Below are positions 11,150 to 22,599 of a DNA stretch of 64,000 bases, in pieces (positions within the stretch are counted from its first letter, which is position 1; each line of letters starts with the position of its first letter). The notes under the pieces were generated by a model. It was not told where the DNA came from. It worked only from the letters and a program-made list of their open reading frames with translations, and did not search any database. The stretch covers positions 27,535,349 through 27,599,348 of the forward strand of contig JALMQS010000128.1 of NCBI GenBank assembly GCA_024734495.1, given 5' to 3'. The position numbers and the translations under genes are program-made. The stretch is from Forficula auricularia (lineage: Eukaryota; Arthropoda; Insecta; Dermaptera; Forficulidae).

Positions 11150-12426
11150 AATTTCCCCGCGGGCTCTGCCTCAGAAATATTTTCTACGGCATGTGACCTC
11201 ACGCAAATTATTAATGCTACAAGTGTCCCAGACAAAGCTAATGAAAAATCCAATCTTCTCGATCTTTTCTTCACTTCCCATCCCTCATCATATGAGGCTA
11301 AAATTTCGGCCCCTTTAGGCAAATCAGGCCACAAATTGATAAAAATTAAAACCTCCGCCAATTAACCAAAACCCCAACCAGCCCGCACCAACCCCAGGAA
11401 AATCTGGCTATTCCAAAATATCGATTGGGGTGACATGGGTGACTTTTTTGCTGGTTACCAGTGGAATGATCTCTGAATCAGAGATAAAAACGCATCAGCA
11501 TTCGCCGACGCCTTTAACGAGGAAATACAAACAAGCCTAGAAAACTATGTCCCCTTAAAATCGATAAAGGAAAACAAGGATTCTAAGCCCTGGTTTGGTA
11601 AACAATGTGAAGATGCCGCCCGTGAAAAAAAAATATTTTCAAAAATGTCATTTTTCACGTTTAGAATGTGACCGATTTGCATTTACCATATCGCGAAGTT
11701 CTTGCAAAAAAATTATCTCTGAGGCAAAAAAATCATTCGATCAGAGGATGGCTGACAGTCTCGCATTTTGCCCCAATGGAAAGCGGGCCTTTTATTCTTT
11801 ATACAAGACGATAAATAGAAATTTAGCGTCTCCCTCATTTCCTCCCCTCATGAGAAAAATAATTTTCAGGCCCCAAGTAATCAAAAAAGCCATCCCACTA
11901 ATTCTCATTAAAAAATGCGCCCCCAAACTTGCCCCTATTTTATATCTAAGCTATTCCAACCCTCTTAAGAATCGGGCATATTTCCCGAAAACTGGAAAAT
12001 AGCCAGAGTTACACCTATTCCTAAAAAAGGTGACTCAACACAAATCACCAATTACAGACCTATCGCGATCACCTCTGTTCTTTCCAAAATAATCGAAATG
12101 GTTATTAACCAACACGTCGTCTGTCACTTAAAAAATAATAAAATAATTCACGATAGGCAATATTGATTCAGACAATATCGTTCCACTGGCGACATCTTAA
12201 CCTATGTCACTCACATCTGGAACAAAACTCTAGATACCGGAAAAGAAATCCTCGCGGTAGCCCTAGATATCTCAAAAGCTTATGACCAAGTTTGGAACAA
12301 AAATCTTCTTGCCAAATTGCCAGCCTTTGGTTTCACACCAACACTTCACAAATGGATAGAAAGCTTTCTGGCAAATAGTAGTATCTAAGTTGTGGTGGAT
12401 GTAATGTCATCTGAATCTTTCTCCAC
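11150..12426 (+). pseudogene. LINE-B fragment: endonuclease C-terminus to mid reverse transcriptase
   Basis: Conceptual frames read the C-terminal part of an APE endonuclease (SNLLDLFFTSHPSSYEAKI, then APLGKSGHKLI, where the catalytic SDH triad reads SGH), a linker, and the start of reverse transcriptase: ENWKIARVTPIPKKGDS near 11990-12030, NYRPIAITSVLSKIIE, then LDISKAYDQVWNKNLLAKLP (from about 12262) and FTPTLHKWIESFL. Many stops and frameshifts are present and the copy ends abruptly after the MSSESFS phrase, before the PQG and YADD boxes. LINE-B differs from LINE-A (FGFTPTL against FGLPPSL). Loss of the 3' end is unusual for target-primed insertion, so a later deletion is likely. Confidence 0.85.
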
Positions 12427-12429
12427 ATG

Positions 12430-12745
12430 GTCTGATGTTAGGCGTGAAGACCACATTTAAGCTCTAGCTCAAAAACCATTAAAGTTATCAAAATGAAATT
12501 TTACATTTAAATATTTTATATTTAATTGAGATTAAGAGCTGATTAGATTTTAGATGAAATCTGTTCAAAAATTAGATTGGGAGAGGGTTTAAAAATTTGA
12601 GTCCTTTGTCCGATTTTGACGAATTTTCGCACAGTTAACCATTAAGGATTTTGAGAACTATCACTCCATAAATAAACTTTCTAAGATGAGCGAGAGGGCA
12701 GGTTTATGGTAAAGTCATTAGATGACCACATCCCAGTTTTTTTTA
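12430..12745 (+). repeat. R1 repeat, 3' part, diverged
   Basis: It includes AGCTCTAGCTCAAAAACC, GAGATTAAGAGCTGATTAGA and an end like ATGGTAAAGTCATTAGATGACCACAT. The same order is seen in the R1 copies at 22.1, 30.0, 38.0 and 57.0 kb. Confidence 0.5.
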
Positions 12746-12989
12746 TCTTTTTAAATAATTATTTGAAAAAAAATTTAAATTACTATATAGTTTATTCTTT
12801 CCATGATTTATTTATTGTTATTATTGTCCCTATAGTTGTTTGATTTATTATATATATGATGTATTTTAGCTGTGATAATTTTATTATTTGTGATATTGCT
12901 CCTTTCATCAGTGATAATTAAAAACTTTTCAATTAGATAAATCTCCATTTTGGTTTACTGTGATATACACGTACTTCAACTACAGCTTG

Positions 12990-13200
12990 AGTCTTCTACT
13001 CTCGAAACTCTTGCAAAACCATAAATCCTCGACTTCTTCTGGTTGTAAGGCATACAGATAGGGGCCTATTAATATATTCTGTCCATAGTGGTCTTTCCGG
13101 GGCAACCTGGACACACTGGAATTGGTCGAGATGCATTCTGTTTGCCTGGCTGTGCCCCAGCGAAGAGTGATTTAGGTTGCCCTTACGAGGCAAGTAGAAT
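12990..13200 (-). other. Unassigned 65-codon ORF in a less AT-rich patch
   Basis: The minus frame 12996-13193 is His/Gln/Arg-rich with no recognised domain. The base composition differs from the surroundings, suggesting inserted repeat DNA. No function is proposed. Confidence 0.2.
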
Positions 13201-13556
13201 ATTTATTTATTACTTATTGTGAAACCCTACCAACCCCAACCTATTAAAATTTAAAAAATGTTTCACTATAAACCTGCACAGCCTTCCCTAAGTTTTACAT
13301 AATATTTAGACTTTAATATACGAGAGAATAAATTTATTGTGAAGTCGTGTGGATGGCCACACATCACCTAATTTTATCTGTTAACCAATCTATTTATTTT
13401 ATGCTAACCAAATATTTTCCTACAAACTACTCACTTTAAGATATTTTGAGGAATTATAAAGTTTTTATATCCAAAGGTAAAAGGGAGACACTGCGATACG
13501 TTTTTGTATACTCAAGCCGCACAACTGGAGGTTAAAAATTAAATCTACGTGTCTTA

Positions 13557-13947
13557 GGCCCGGTTGTATGTCGCAAAGTAAATGCTTTTACCACTAACCA
13601 AGGTAGATGGTAAATGGAGCCACTGGGATGGCCAATCAGATGACAGACACATTCAGTGGCTGTCATCTTAGGGCCGGTCGTAGTCGCAAAGTAAATGCTT
13701 TTTACCACTAACCAATGGTAGATGGTAAATGGAGGGCTGGGATGGCCAATCAGATGACAGGCACTGAAAATTCCTGTCATCTGATTGGCCATCCCAGCCC
13801 CTCCATTTACCATCTACCATTGGTTAGTGGTAAAAGCATTTACTTTGTGACATACAACGGGCCCTTATTGGTCATCCCAGTGGCTCCATTTACCATCTAC
13901 CTTGGTTAGTGGTAAAAAGTATTTACTTTGCGACATACAACCGGGCC
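13557..13947. mobile_element. Harbinger-like MITE, outer copy (nested)
   Basis: The termini GGCCCGGTTGTATGTCGC / GCGACATACAACCGGGCC are perfectly inverted and flanked by TTA on both sides (13554-13556, 13948-13950), as in PIF/Harbinger insertions. The arms continue as AAAGTAAATGCTTTTACCAC, AACCAAGGTAGATGGTAAAT and GGAGCCACTGGGATGG. The right arm is interrupted by a second copy of the same family. Confidence 0.85.
13671..13864. mobile_element. Harbinger-like MITE, inner copy inserted in the outer copy
   Basis: A complete palindromic copy (GGGCCGG... to ...CGGGCCC), again flanked by TTA on each side (13668-13670, 13865-13867). The arms carry AACCAATGGTAGATGGTAAA and GGCCAATCAGATGACAG. Joining across it restores the outer element's GTCATC..TTGGTCATCCC centre, which supports insertion of one copy into another. 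Confidence 0.85.
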
Positions 13948-13950
13948 TTA

Positions 13951-15350
13951 GTCTAATTAATAGGGCCCTTTTGCAAAGTTAAAAAATTCTAACGTATCTA
14001 AGTCCGAAACCAGAGATAAATTATATAGAGCTGTTTCACAAAAGTAAATAAATCAAATTAAAAGAAACAAAAATTACAGTTTGAGTTTTATAGTTTCAAT
14101 TTTCTAAGATAGTGAGTTTTTACTTACTTAAATAATTTTTTGTTTGTTTTTTGTTTATTTAGTTAATCAACTATAAATTATCAATAAGAAGATGTTTTCT
14201 TAAAAGGAAAAGTTTGGAAGGTAAAATATCTTGCTTTTAAGCCCCGTTTATCCTTTAGCATTTTTATTCCTATCAATAATTTCAATCGACGTGGGAGGTT
14301 CTCTCTCTCTCTCTCTCTCTCACAAACACACACTCTCTCACACACACACGCTCCTCCCTCCTTATCATTTAATGATGACTGTCCATTCACTTTTTTATCC
14401 CACCTAGAGGTGATTATTTTTTGATAAATGAGGGTGAAACACTTAACTAGGGGATTTGGGAAGGCATTAAAGTACACATTCTATGGATTGGATTGGATCA
14501 GCGAAAAAAAATGAATAACGAGAAAAGCAGTTGATTCTCTATTTACTAAAATAAATAAATAAACGTGTCTTTAGAATTGAATTGAAACTTTTGTTGTTAT
14601 TATTAAATAAAATAAAGTATTTTATACGCTGAAGAATTTTCGCTGAAATCACGAGATCGCTAATGGGATTTATCTCTAATTGTTCAGCTCTTAACTACTA
14701 AAAGTTTAATTCATAGATGTTGTTATTGATAAATAAATCTTCATCTAAAGTGGCGACATTTCGACTCCTCAAAATAAAACAGCGAAACGCCTTCGCTAGG
14801 ATATTGCTAGGATATTCATGGATTTTTGTCGCTTCAATTTTTTGAGACAATAGTTTCGAAAGGCTATATCTTATGTTATTTATTGTTAATATTTATTAAA
14901 ATAGTTGTTCTCTGTTAGAACGTTAAGTCATCAATTCATAAAAAAATACATAGATATTTCAAAATTGTATATAGGAATTATATAGGGATTTTAAGTATAT
15001 TCATGAGCATAATTAAGAAATAAATAGAATTATTTCATTTAGCTTATAGATAATAAAATAAGGTAACATTTAAAATGGAGGAAAATGTGAAAACTGTTTC
15101 AAGACTCGGTTTGCTCTCTGGTTACAAACACTCTATTAATAAATACGTAATAATTTTAAATATAAATATAAGACACAAGACCCAAGTCCTTATATACAAA
15201 TATAGGTACTATAAATAATTAACCCGAAGATTTGAGTATGTTTTTTTGAAATATAGATGGATTCTTTTGAAAAATACAACACACGGTTTAAAATAAATAT
15301 ATCAAGAAAGAATTTAAATTTTAAGGAATAAGGATTTTTAGCTTTTCTTA
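13951..15350. other. AT-rich stretch with a CT/CA microsatellite
   Basis: A CT run followed by CA-rich repeats lies at 14300-14351. The minus 98-codon frame here translates that microsatellite and is not a gene. Nothing else was recognised. Confidence 0.5.
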
Positions 15351-15359
15351 AATATATTG

Positions 15360-15475
15360 CATGTCAGGGTGTGTTTTGTCTCGAGGGTCGAACTAACAAG
15401 CCTTGCAAGCGTCTTAGTTCTTGGATTCAACTCCTGAGGGGATGCACCCCACTGATATGCAATGTAAAAATATTT
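15360..15475. repeat. Possible tRNA-derived SINE fragment
   Basis: GGATTCAACTCCTGAGGGG resembles an RNA polymerase III B box (GGTTCNANNCC), with GTCGAACTAACAAGCC and AAGCGTCTTAG upstream. A similar phrase, GGGTTCCACTCCTGAGAGGG, is at 56717-56737. No clear cloverleaf was seen. Confidence 0.25.
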
Positions 15476-15539
15476 TCTACTTAAATCTGGATTTTGACCT
15501 TAAAATTTAAATTCTATCTTGATTATATTTAGTTTGCCG

Positions 15540-15602
15540 AAAGTATCAGAGGTGTTGATTCTTAAGGAGAAATCAATGAGATTGTCCTCTGCATGATGCA
15601 AT

Positions 15603-15637
<35 letters not shown>

Positions 15638-15660
15638 TTAATAATGAATATAATTATTGG
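15540..15660 (-). repeat. GCAGAGGACAAC repeat with (TA)n tract
   Basis: Reversed, it reads (TA)n, then GCATCATGCAGAGGACAATC, TCATTGATTTCTCC and GAATCAACACC. The (TA)n run is at about 15607-15631. Confidence 0.5.
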
Positions 15661-15696
15661 TCACTTCACATACGAATTCAGCTTGCTATACCTCCC

Positions 15697-16668
15697 CAGT
15701 GGCATGGCGTAGCCAGAAAATTTTCACCGGGGGGAGGGGGGGGGGTAATTCACAAATCAAAATATTTAGTGGGAATTTTTTTTTATTAAAACAGATAGGT
15801 ACTTCAAGAAATTAAAAATAAACATAATTCTTGATTAAACATATAAAATATATTTAAAAAGCAGTCGTTTTTAATTTAATAAAATAAGAGAATAAATCGA
15901 AACTAAAAAATAATTTGACTTAGAGTCTATAGTTAACAAAAAAAAATTTTTTTATAAAAGAATCAGGAAACGTTTTTAATGAAAAAACCAAACATTTCGG
16001 GAGAAATACTTCCTTTATCAATGGATTTTTTTTTTTAAGTACAATTGCTAGAAAAATATTTTAGCAACTGTAAACAGATAAATATTCTGAAAAAAGAAAA
16101 TAATGCATATTTTCTTGGAGATTAGATTACTTTATATAAAGAAATAAACATTTATCAATATTTACGAAAAATTATTACAGTCGATTTTCAAAAATTCGAA
16201 ATCCAAGGGACTTCAAGAAAAATTCGAATTATCGAGACTTCGAATTATCAAGAAGTTTGAATTATGAAGAGGAAAAAAAATCGAATTATTAAGACTTTTT
16301 ATTATATTTTCGAAAATATGTATGAGCTTACATAAATTTTATATATAGCCTCAAGTAAAAATGTAAAAATAATGAAAACAACAAAAAAGAACAAAAAAAA
16401 AAATACATACATGAATATGGTACTATATGCCTTTTCAATATCGTTTACTGCCAGTGACCGAACTCAAAGTGAGTGACATTGTCATAATACCATACTACTC
16501 AATAAGAGAATTTTAATTTTAGGGGATTTTGACATCACTTTTAGCGAAAAATTCAAGTTTTGCGGCGCGGCATTACAGTTAGTTTGCCATAAGAAACAGT
16601 ATGTCCATGAGCCCTGCCTTTGGGGGGGGGCTCGACCCCCAAATCCCCCCCCTGTGGCTACACCCCTG
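15697..16668. mobile_element. Non-autonomous TIR element (CAGTGGC...GTAGCC type)
   Basis: The left end CAGTGGCATGGCGTAGCC is followed by a G-rich tract. The right end is a C-rich tract, then TGTGGCTACACCCCTG, roughly inverted. CAGNGGCGTAGCC-type termini are common in animal hAT-like MITEs. No convincing 8-bp duplication was found (TACCTCCC against TAACCTAA). The interior is AT-rich and non-coding. Confidence 0.5.
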
Positions 16669-17137
16669 TAACCTAACCACAACCGAACGGGTATTTGAAC
16701 CCATGAGAAATAACAAATAGAATATTTTTAATTAAAAAGACTGATTATCAAAAGGTCAAACCTTCGAAAATATATAGTCTCTAACAAAATTATTTGCATC
16801 AAGTAGAGAACAAGCTCATTGATGATTTCTCCTTCTATTATAAATATATTGTAAACTAGCTTCACGGCCCGCCGAAGGCGGCCTTTATAGAAAGGGGCTT
16901 CGCCCCTGGACCCCTACGTGGCTGCTTTATTGATGTTTTATTAGTAACAGAGAATAAATATAATTGTTTTATTATAAAGTCTTAAATAGACATAATTTGT
17001 GATTCTATTTAACTGCAATATACACTCATAACAAATAAGATGAAACAAATATTTAAAATGTATTAAAATCTCTATTTATAAAAAATTCTCTTATTCTCAA
17101 GCTTGAGTTGTTTATCATAAAAGAATTTAGTCTTATT

Positions 17138-17495
17138 GATTTTAAGTCGATTTTTCCACGTTTTCAGTAGAGCTTGCCATTAATAGTCAAAACATCAAAA
17201 ATGGAATGCAATAAGGTTATTCCTCTACTATTAGATAAGAATCGATCGTTATTTTTGATTTTAAGTCGATTCCTCCATGTCTTCAGCAATGGTTACCAAT
17301 AATAATCGAAGGGTCAAAAATCTAATGTAGAATTGTTATTCCTCAAGTATTAGATAAGAATCGATTGGTATTTTTGATTTTAAGTCGATTCCTCCATGTC
17401 TTCACCAATGGCTACCAATAAAAACCGAAACGTCAAAAATCGAATGTAGAATGGTTATTCCTCGACTGTTAAATGAGAATCGATCATTATTTTTG
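17138..17495 (+). repeat. Minisatellite, 119-bp unit, three copies
   Basis: GATTTTAAGTCGATT begins at 17138, 17257 and 17376, exactly 119 bp apart. The unit continues with a CCTCCATGTCTTCA phrase and ends with GGTTATTCCTC and AGATAAGAATCGAT. The copies are diverged by point changes. Confidence 0.85.
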
Positions 17496-17510
17496 AAATA
17501 AAGTCAACAT

Positions 17511-17785
17511 CAGGCGCGGATCCAGACCTCTGATTTGGGGGGGGGGGCGGTCGCCGGTATATAAGATCTACTTTTGATCTCGGAAGTGTGTCGCAGTCGA
17601 ATTGTCCAAGCGGGGGTGGGGGGCGGCCAGAGACGCCCCCCCCCCACATAGAACTTTATTTTCTTCAATTTTAAAATTTAATGTTATATAACAAAAAAAG
17701 ATTAAATAAACATATAAAAATTGTTGATCTCCAATGCTTTGGGGGGGGGCGGTCGCCCCCATCGCTCCCCCTGGATTTGCGCATG
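17511..17785. mobile_element. hAT-like MITE with 8-bp TSD
   Basis: The left terminus CAGGCGCGGATCCAG and right terminus CTGGATTTGCGCATG are inverted. The flanks GTCAACAT (17503-17510) and GTTAACAT (17786-17793) match at 7 of 8. The interior has three G or C runs of 9-10 bases. No coding. It interrupts the minisatellite's 3' flank. Confidence 0.8.
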
Positions 17786-18789
17786 GTTAACATGAACTGC
17801 AAATAGCAAGTGATATCTGATTAATAATGAAGGAATAAACATATTAATATTTCAAATGAATTTGGATAAAGTTTAGCAACGATCCGTTGCAGTTTATTTA
17901 ATTAAATAACAATTTTTGAGTTCGTCAATTAAATTGTCAAATTAATATTTGTGGGATTTAAAATTCATTGTAATTAAGTACCTTGAGGACCACAAAAAAG
18001 GTCATATATAGTTTTTTGTAAAATTATATTTTAAAGTACTTTATTTTAGAATAAGATAGTACATTGGATAAAGTTTAACAACGATCCGTTGGAGTTTATT
18101 TTTTTAATTTTTGTTTTTAAATGTACTTTAAAAAAATAGATAGTTTTTTTAAATCTGTGTTGCATTATTAAATTCCTCTTCAACGATAATGTGGTTAGAT
18201 CTCTTTTCTCTATGCTATTAAGAATAAATGACATCTCAAAAATGTGACAGATAGGGCTGCCAACACAAAGTTAGTTTGCTAGTTTAGTTATTTTATTGTT
18301 TGGCAAGCTAGGTTGGCTAAACCCATTTTGTTTTAGTATTTCGTGAATTTTCCAATTTTCCGGGCAACTTTTCCAATTTTTTTTTACGTATTAACCTGAA
18401 TTGGACTATTACGAACATTTAAAAAAAAATTTAGCCAAATCGGTCCAGGCATTTGAGAGATCCGCGCTTACAAAGAAAAAGAAATTCATTTTTATTATAT
18501 AGATTGAAGGAATGTTTCTCTTTAGTAGCATAGCTTTATACACACTATGACGTATTTCACCAAGTGACCATGACGTTTATATTAGGCAGGTATTGATAGT
18601 CTCTCGTTATGCGAGCTCGACTCGCATTGGCTTATTGTTATTTACTACTGTCCCCTGAGATCGTGGATTGAGGTAGTTTAGCTAAATGTTATTTTTCCAT
18701 TGTAAGTTGTTTATTGAAAAATCATTGAATCTAATCGTTTTTTGTGTTAATAAAATTCTCATTAGCATATTTGAATAGGGCGACAAAAA

Positions 18790-19090
18790 AGAGCGTTTTG
18801 TTGTCTGTTGGCTGATTGAGGCTGTTTTTGTGTGCTGCCGGGACATTTAACACGTGCACGAAATGTGTAACCCAAGCCAAGGCAAACAGAGGCTGGCGTC
18901 GCCTCCTGTCACCGTCCACCCAACTGACATTTCCGGCCGCCGCACAATGGCCGCTGCCGCAAGGGGCTTGCTTTGCGCCCCACCTGATCGCATTTATCTT
19001 GTCGGAGGCCAAGATCCACAGGCCGAGGCTTTTGCAATACCAGAGCCGGTATTCGTTTGCAACAATGCTAGTATCTTTTGAATTAGATTT
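18790..19090. other. GC-rich island with overlapping ORFs, unassigned
   Basis: Within strongly AT-rich DNA, 18880-19040 is GC-rich and rich in CpG. Frames exist on both strands (plus 103 and 75 codons, minus 133 codons). None shows a known domain. It could be a promoter-proximal first exon, a conserved non-coding element or part of a repeat. TATA, donor and acceptor signals cannot be weighed by eye. Confidence 0.3.
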
Positions 19091-19224
19091 CAGTTTGTTG
19101 AAATTCTTGTCTTGGAATTTAACTTGACACAAGCGAAATGCACCAACTTTAAATTTTCTTCAAATTTCGTTTTGTCGAATTATGCAAAATATTGATTATA
19201 TATTTATTCTTATACAATGATGAC

Positions 19225-19400
19225 TTTTAGGGTTCAGCTTAAAAGAAAAATGGGACCCTTTTAGAGTCGATAGATTGACTTTCTTTCTGTCTGTTCATCC
19301 ATTTGTCAGAGAATTGTAGCTCGTAATTTAAATAAGATGCAAACTTGAAATTTACAAAAATTTTCTTCGAAATCAAAAAAGTATTAAAATTTTAATGGAT
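19225..19400 (+). repeat. Dispersed insect-type repeat (TTTCTGTCTGTTCATCC)
   Basis: The order AGGGTTC, GGGACCCTTTTAGAGTC, CTGTCTGTTCATCC, TTGTAGCTCG, AATAAGATGCAAACTTGAAA is typical of a common insect dispersed repeat. A diverged piece (AATTAAATAAGATAAAAACT) lies at 59309-59330, directly 5' of the mariner. Confidence 0.4.
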
Positions 19401-20961
19401 GTCGAATTTTTGTAAAAATATATTATTTTTTTCACTGAGTGTAAGGTATCTATGGAAATAAAGTTGTGTAGAATTGGTAGAATTGAGGTATTTTTTTTTT
19501 TTTTACTTTAATTCATTTTAAAATGGCGATGTGCCAGGGGCCCAAAATGAGCATTTCTAGATGAATTTTGTACCTGCAGCATTCGCACTTGGTTGGCTTA
19601 TTACTAAGATTTGACCAAATGTTTTAGTATTTTTCATCGCAAAAAAACTAAATTTTTATTTTATTTTTTTATGGAGACATGATGGGACGAGAGTTTAGCC
19701 TAGCCAATTTCCATGGTAAGTATATAGGTATAGGTACTCACTTTCACTATATACAAATTCAACCACGCTATTATATAAACTGACTCCTAGAATTTTTTAT
19801 ATACATTTTTTAGAAGGAGGTTGGGTTTAAAAATTCATGAAACTTGGAAAACCGCATCTTAAACACTTTTTCTATTTGTCTGTCTGTCTTTGTTGCTAAA
19901 AGAAAGCATGTGTTTTTTTTAATATGATGAACCATTAATGAATTTAAAAATCTGGAAACGAAATACCAAAGATCCAAATCACCCACTCACTCAGAGGGTA
20001 ACGGCCTAGACTCCTAGAGTACTAGAGCTAGACGATTCCTCTTCCCTTGAAATTCGTAAAAATAATTAACAAGGAGTGATGTATGACTTTTGATCTGGCT
20101 CTCATTAATTTCAATCGTTATTTATTCGCTGACAGATTTGTGAAGTCAGCTTATTCAAACACAAGATTCAATTCATCCACTGCGAACCGCGCGTCCATAA
20201 TCTCCTCGGCCAAAACGAAATCCCATTATTAACTTTGGTACACAGAAAAAATGCCCCGAAACAGGATTCCAAGTTGGCGAGTCCTTCTGTCAAGAAGGCT
20301 TCGTGTTCTAACTAATAAATCAATAAGTTTCGACATTTCTTTATAAATTTATAGTGTTCCACTTGACTTAATACAATATATTGATATATCATTTATAATA
20401 AATAAACTTGTGAACGATTCTAATACAAACCAATTTCTCGAGAGTGACGCTTCCATTTTTTACATGCCTTCTACTTGTGAAATGACGTTGCTTTTTATCC
20501 GAACGAAACAGATTAATCAGGGAATTTATTCCAAAAAAAAAAAAATTAAATTGGCAAAAGAAATACGCTACAATTAATTTTAGATTTTGCTTTGAATGAA
20601 TTTTGCTAAGCGTGACAGATTATGGTGCAGTTGTGACGGATGCATTTGCCTTTTGACAAAGAACTCGGTTTCTATTTATACTGATTCTTTTATTAATGGA
20701 TGTTATTATTCTATAAGTATTTCAATATTATTGTGCTATATGTCACTAACCACTGCTCTACCGAGAGAATATGGCTTTCCTGTTTAAAATAGATATTTAA
20801 CTTTAAAAAATTGTTTGTACGCTTTTAATTTTCTTTACAAAGTCTGTTTTAATAAATAGTTTATTTTCAAATATTGGGCTGTTATATATTGGTAAATAAT
20901 TTATACTCATTCAAAAATTAAGAATGATATAAATATTATATAAATAAATTTAATATCATCT
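19401..20961. other. AT-rich stretch, nothing firm
   Basis: Less AT-rich islets near 20000-20060 and 20150-20240 contain no recognisable frame. A 63-codon frame at 20596-20787 has no domain. Confidence 0.4.
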
Positions 20962-21509
20962 AAAAAATATTAGAGTTTATAAAATACGGGCAAAAATTTT
21001 ATCCCCCTTAAAAAATCACACTCCATAAATACTCTTCTGGTTATTATTAATAATAATTGTATAAATATATTATTTTTTTGAATTATTAAATATTGAAAAT
21101 CAAAATATGTATAAAATTACTATCTTTAGTTTTTAAAGTTGAGAATTATTTAAATAACGCTATATGAAATTTGGTCAAACCAGAAATAAAAAAATATTTA
21201 AATCCAAAATCCTGAATAAAAAAAAACTAAAAAAAAATGCCATTTTAATTATAAAGTAGTTATTGATTTATTTTGATTACATAATGTAAAATTTTTAAAT
21301 AATATTAATTTCATATAGCGTTATTTAAATACCTAATTCTCAACTTTAAAAACTAAAGATAATAATTTTATAAACATTTTGATTTAATATATTCAAGAAA
21401 ATAATGGAGTTATACAATTATATTATTAATAATAGCCAGTATTTATGGTGTGTGATTTTTTAAGGGGGATAAAATTTTTGGCTGTATTTTATTAACTCTA
21501 ATATTTTTA
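20962..21509. repeat. Large foldback (arms ~200 bp)
   Basis: Left arm 20962-21172 and right arm 21307-21509 are inverted, including ATATTAGAGTTTATAAAATA, AAAATTTTATCCCCCTTAAA and CGCTATATGAAATT. After the right arm comes GGAACTTCGTTCC then GGGGGTCCCCCGACCGCACACG, two tight palindromes that also follow the half copy at 40.2 kb. No coding. Confidence 0.75.
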
Positions 21510-22094
21510 AAATAATGTAAGGAACTTCGTTCCTGCCGGGGGTCCCCCGACCGCACACGTTTTTTATTTTCGGGAAAATGAATACATATGAATTGTTTTG
21601 AAACTTGTATTTCATTAAGTCTAGAGCTACAATGATCTGACAGACGGAGATACAGACATTGTCACGACACTAATAGGTTCCCCTTCGACATAAACGAAAC
21701 CCACAAATGACCATATTTGACATTTTCACTGTCAAATTATTCTATCTAACTGATATTATTCAGGAAGTATTTAACATAATAATAGTCTAGTCCAAAGTGG
21801 TAGTTATAGTTATATTTAATTCTATAATCCTTTGGGTAAATAAAAAAAAAAGTTGGCTTCCTTATTTATAGTTTTACTGAGTGAATTACTGAAGTTTTAG
21901 AAATTATAGAAACAAATTCTACATTCTGTGGTTGGTGGTTGATTTAAAAAAATAATAATGAAAATAAATTTTCAACCATTCCAAAAAAAAAAATATATTT
22001 GTTTTCTTGTTGTGCTCTTTTGTTTATGGGCAATATATATATATGGCCCTTGCTAACAAATGGTCCCTAGGAAGGTTCCTATTGAATCTCTTTT

Positions 22095-22595
22095 TACTTT
22101 ACCATACAGGGTATGGTCAAGTATTGTAATCGTGCATGAAAAAAGTGTTGTTTTTTTCGAAATATCTCAAAAACGGCTGAAACTATTTTGATTAAAAAAA
22201 TTGAGCATTTTGCTCTACAAAAAAGCCCTAATAAGTGAACATCGAAAAAATTATATTTTTCGAGATAATAATTGTTTTGTCAAAATGTCTGTTAGTTAGT
22301 CTGGTTGTCTGGTTGTTAGTCAGTCTGTAAGTCTGCGCGTTACCAAATTTTTATGGTCGAGCTAGCTCAAAAACTAGTGGGAGGTGGGGGTTTAGGGTCA
22401 AAAAATGAAAATCTAGGCCATTTGAGGAAACTCAACCAAATTTTGTATACATAATCAGTGGGACCCCAGAAGTCTAAAAATGCAAAAACTAACCCCCTCC
22501 CCTACATGATTATAAATAATTTTATTAAATATTAAATATAAGTGAGGGACCAGGTTGTTTGGTAAAGTCAAGTGGATGGCCACATCAGAACACGT
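22095..22595 (+). repeat. R1 dispersed repeat, copy 1
   Basis: The order is TTTACCATACAGGGTATGGT, AAGTATTGTAATCGTGCATG, TCGAAATATCTCAAAAACGG, CTACAAAAAAGCCCTAATAA, GAACATCGAAAAAATTATAT, GCGTTACCAAATTTTT, GAGCTAGCTCAAAAACTAG, a G-rich tract, CAACCAAATTTTGTATACAT, and an end at AAGTGGATGGCCACATCAG. Other copies: 29985-30690, 37455-38455 (minus), 56843-57445, and decayed pieces at 12430-12745 and 60940-61165. No transposase or RT was seen. Confidence 0.8.
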
Positions 22596-22599
22596 CAGG

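Larger units (their letters stand above)
16850..18510. mobile_element. Composite repeat, ends CTAGCTTCACGGCCCGCC and ...TCGGTCCAGGC...ATATAGAT
   Basis: It starts with GGCCCGCCGAAGGCGGCC and GGGGCTTCGCCCC hairpins and ends with AAATCGGTCCAGGCATTTG, CGCGCTTACAAAGAAAAAG and TATATAGAT. These paired boundary phrases are familiar from dispersed insect repeats of unsettled class. Inside are the 119-bp minisatellite and a hAT MITE. Treating both ends as one element is an inference. Confidence 0.4.

Noticed and set aside
14181..14477. 98-codon minus ORF with Cys/Glu/Arg repeats
   Set aside because: It is the translation of a CT/CA microsatellite.
15400..15440. True tRNA gene
   Set aside because: Only a B-box-like phrase is visible; no acceptor stem or anticodon arm could be folded.
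15689..16676. 8-bp target duplication for the 15697-16668 element
   Set aside because: TACCTCCC and TAACCTAA match only with a gap; not convincing.
22095..22595. R1 as a TIR DNA transposon (CTTTACCATACA against TGTATGGTAAAG)
   Set aside because: The inverted match is short and all copies continue past it to GGATGGCCACATCAG, so it is not the element end; class left open.
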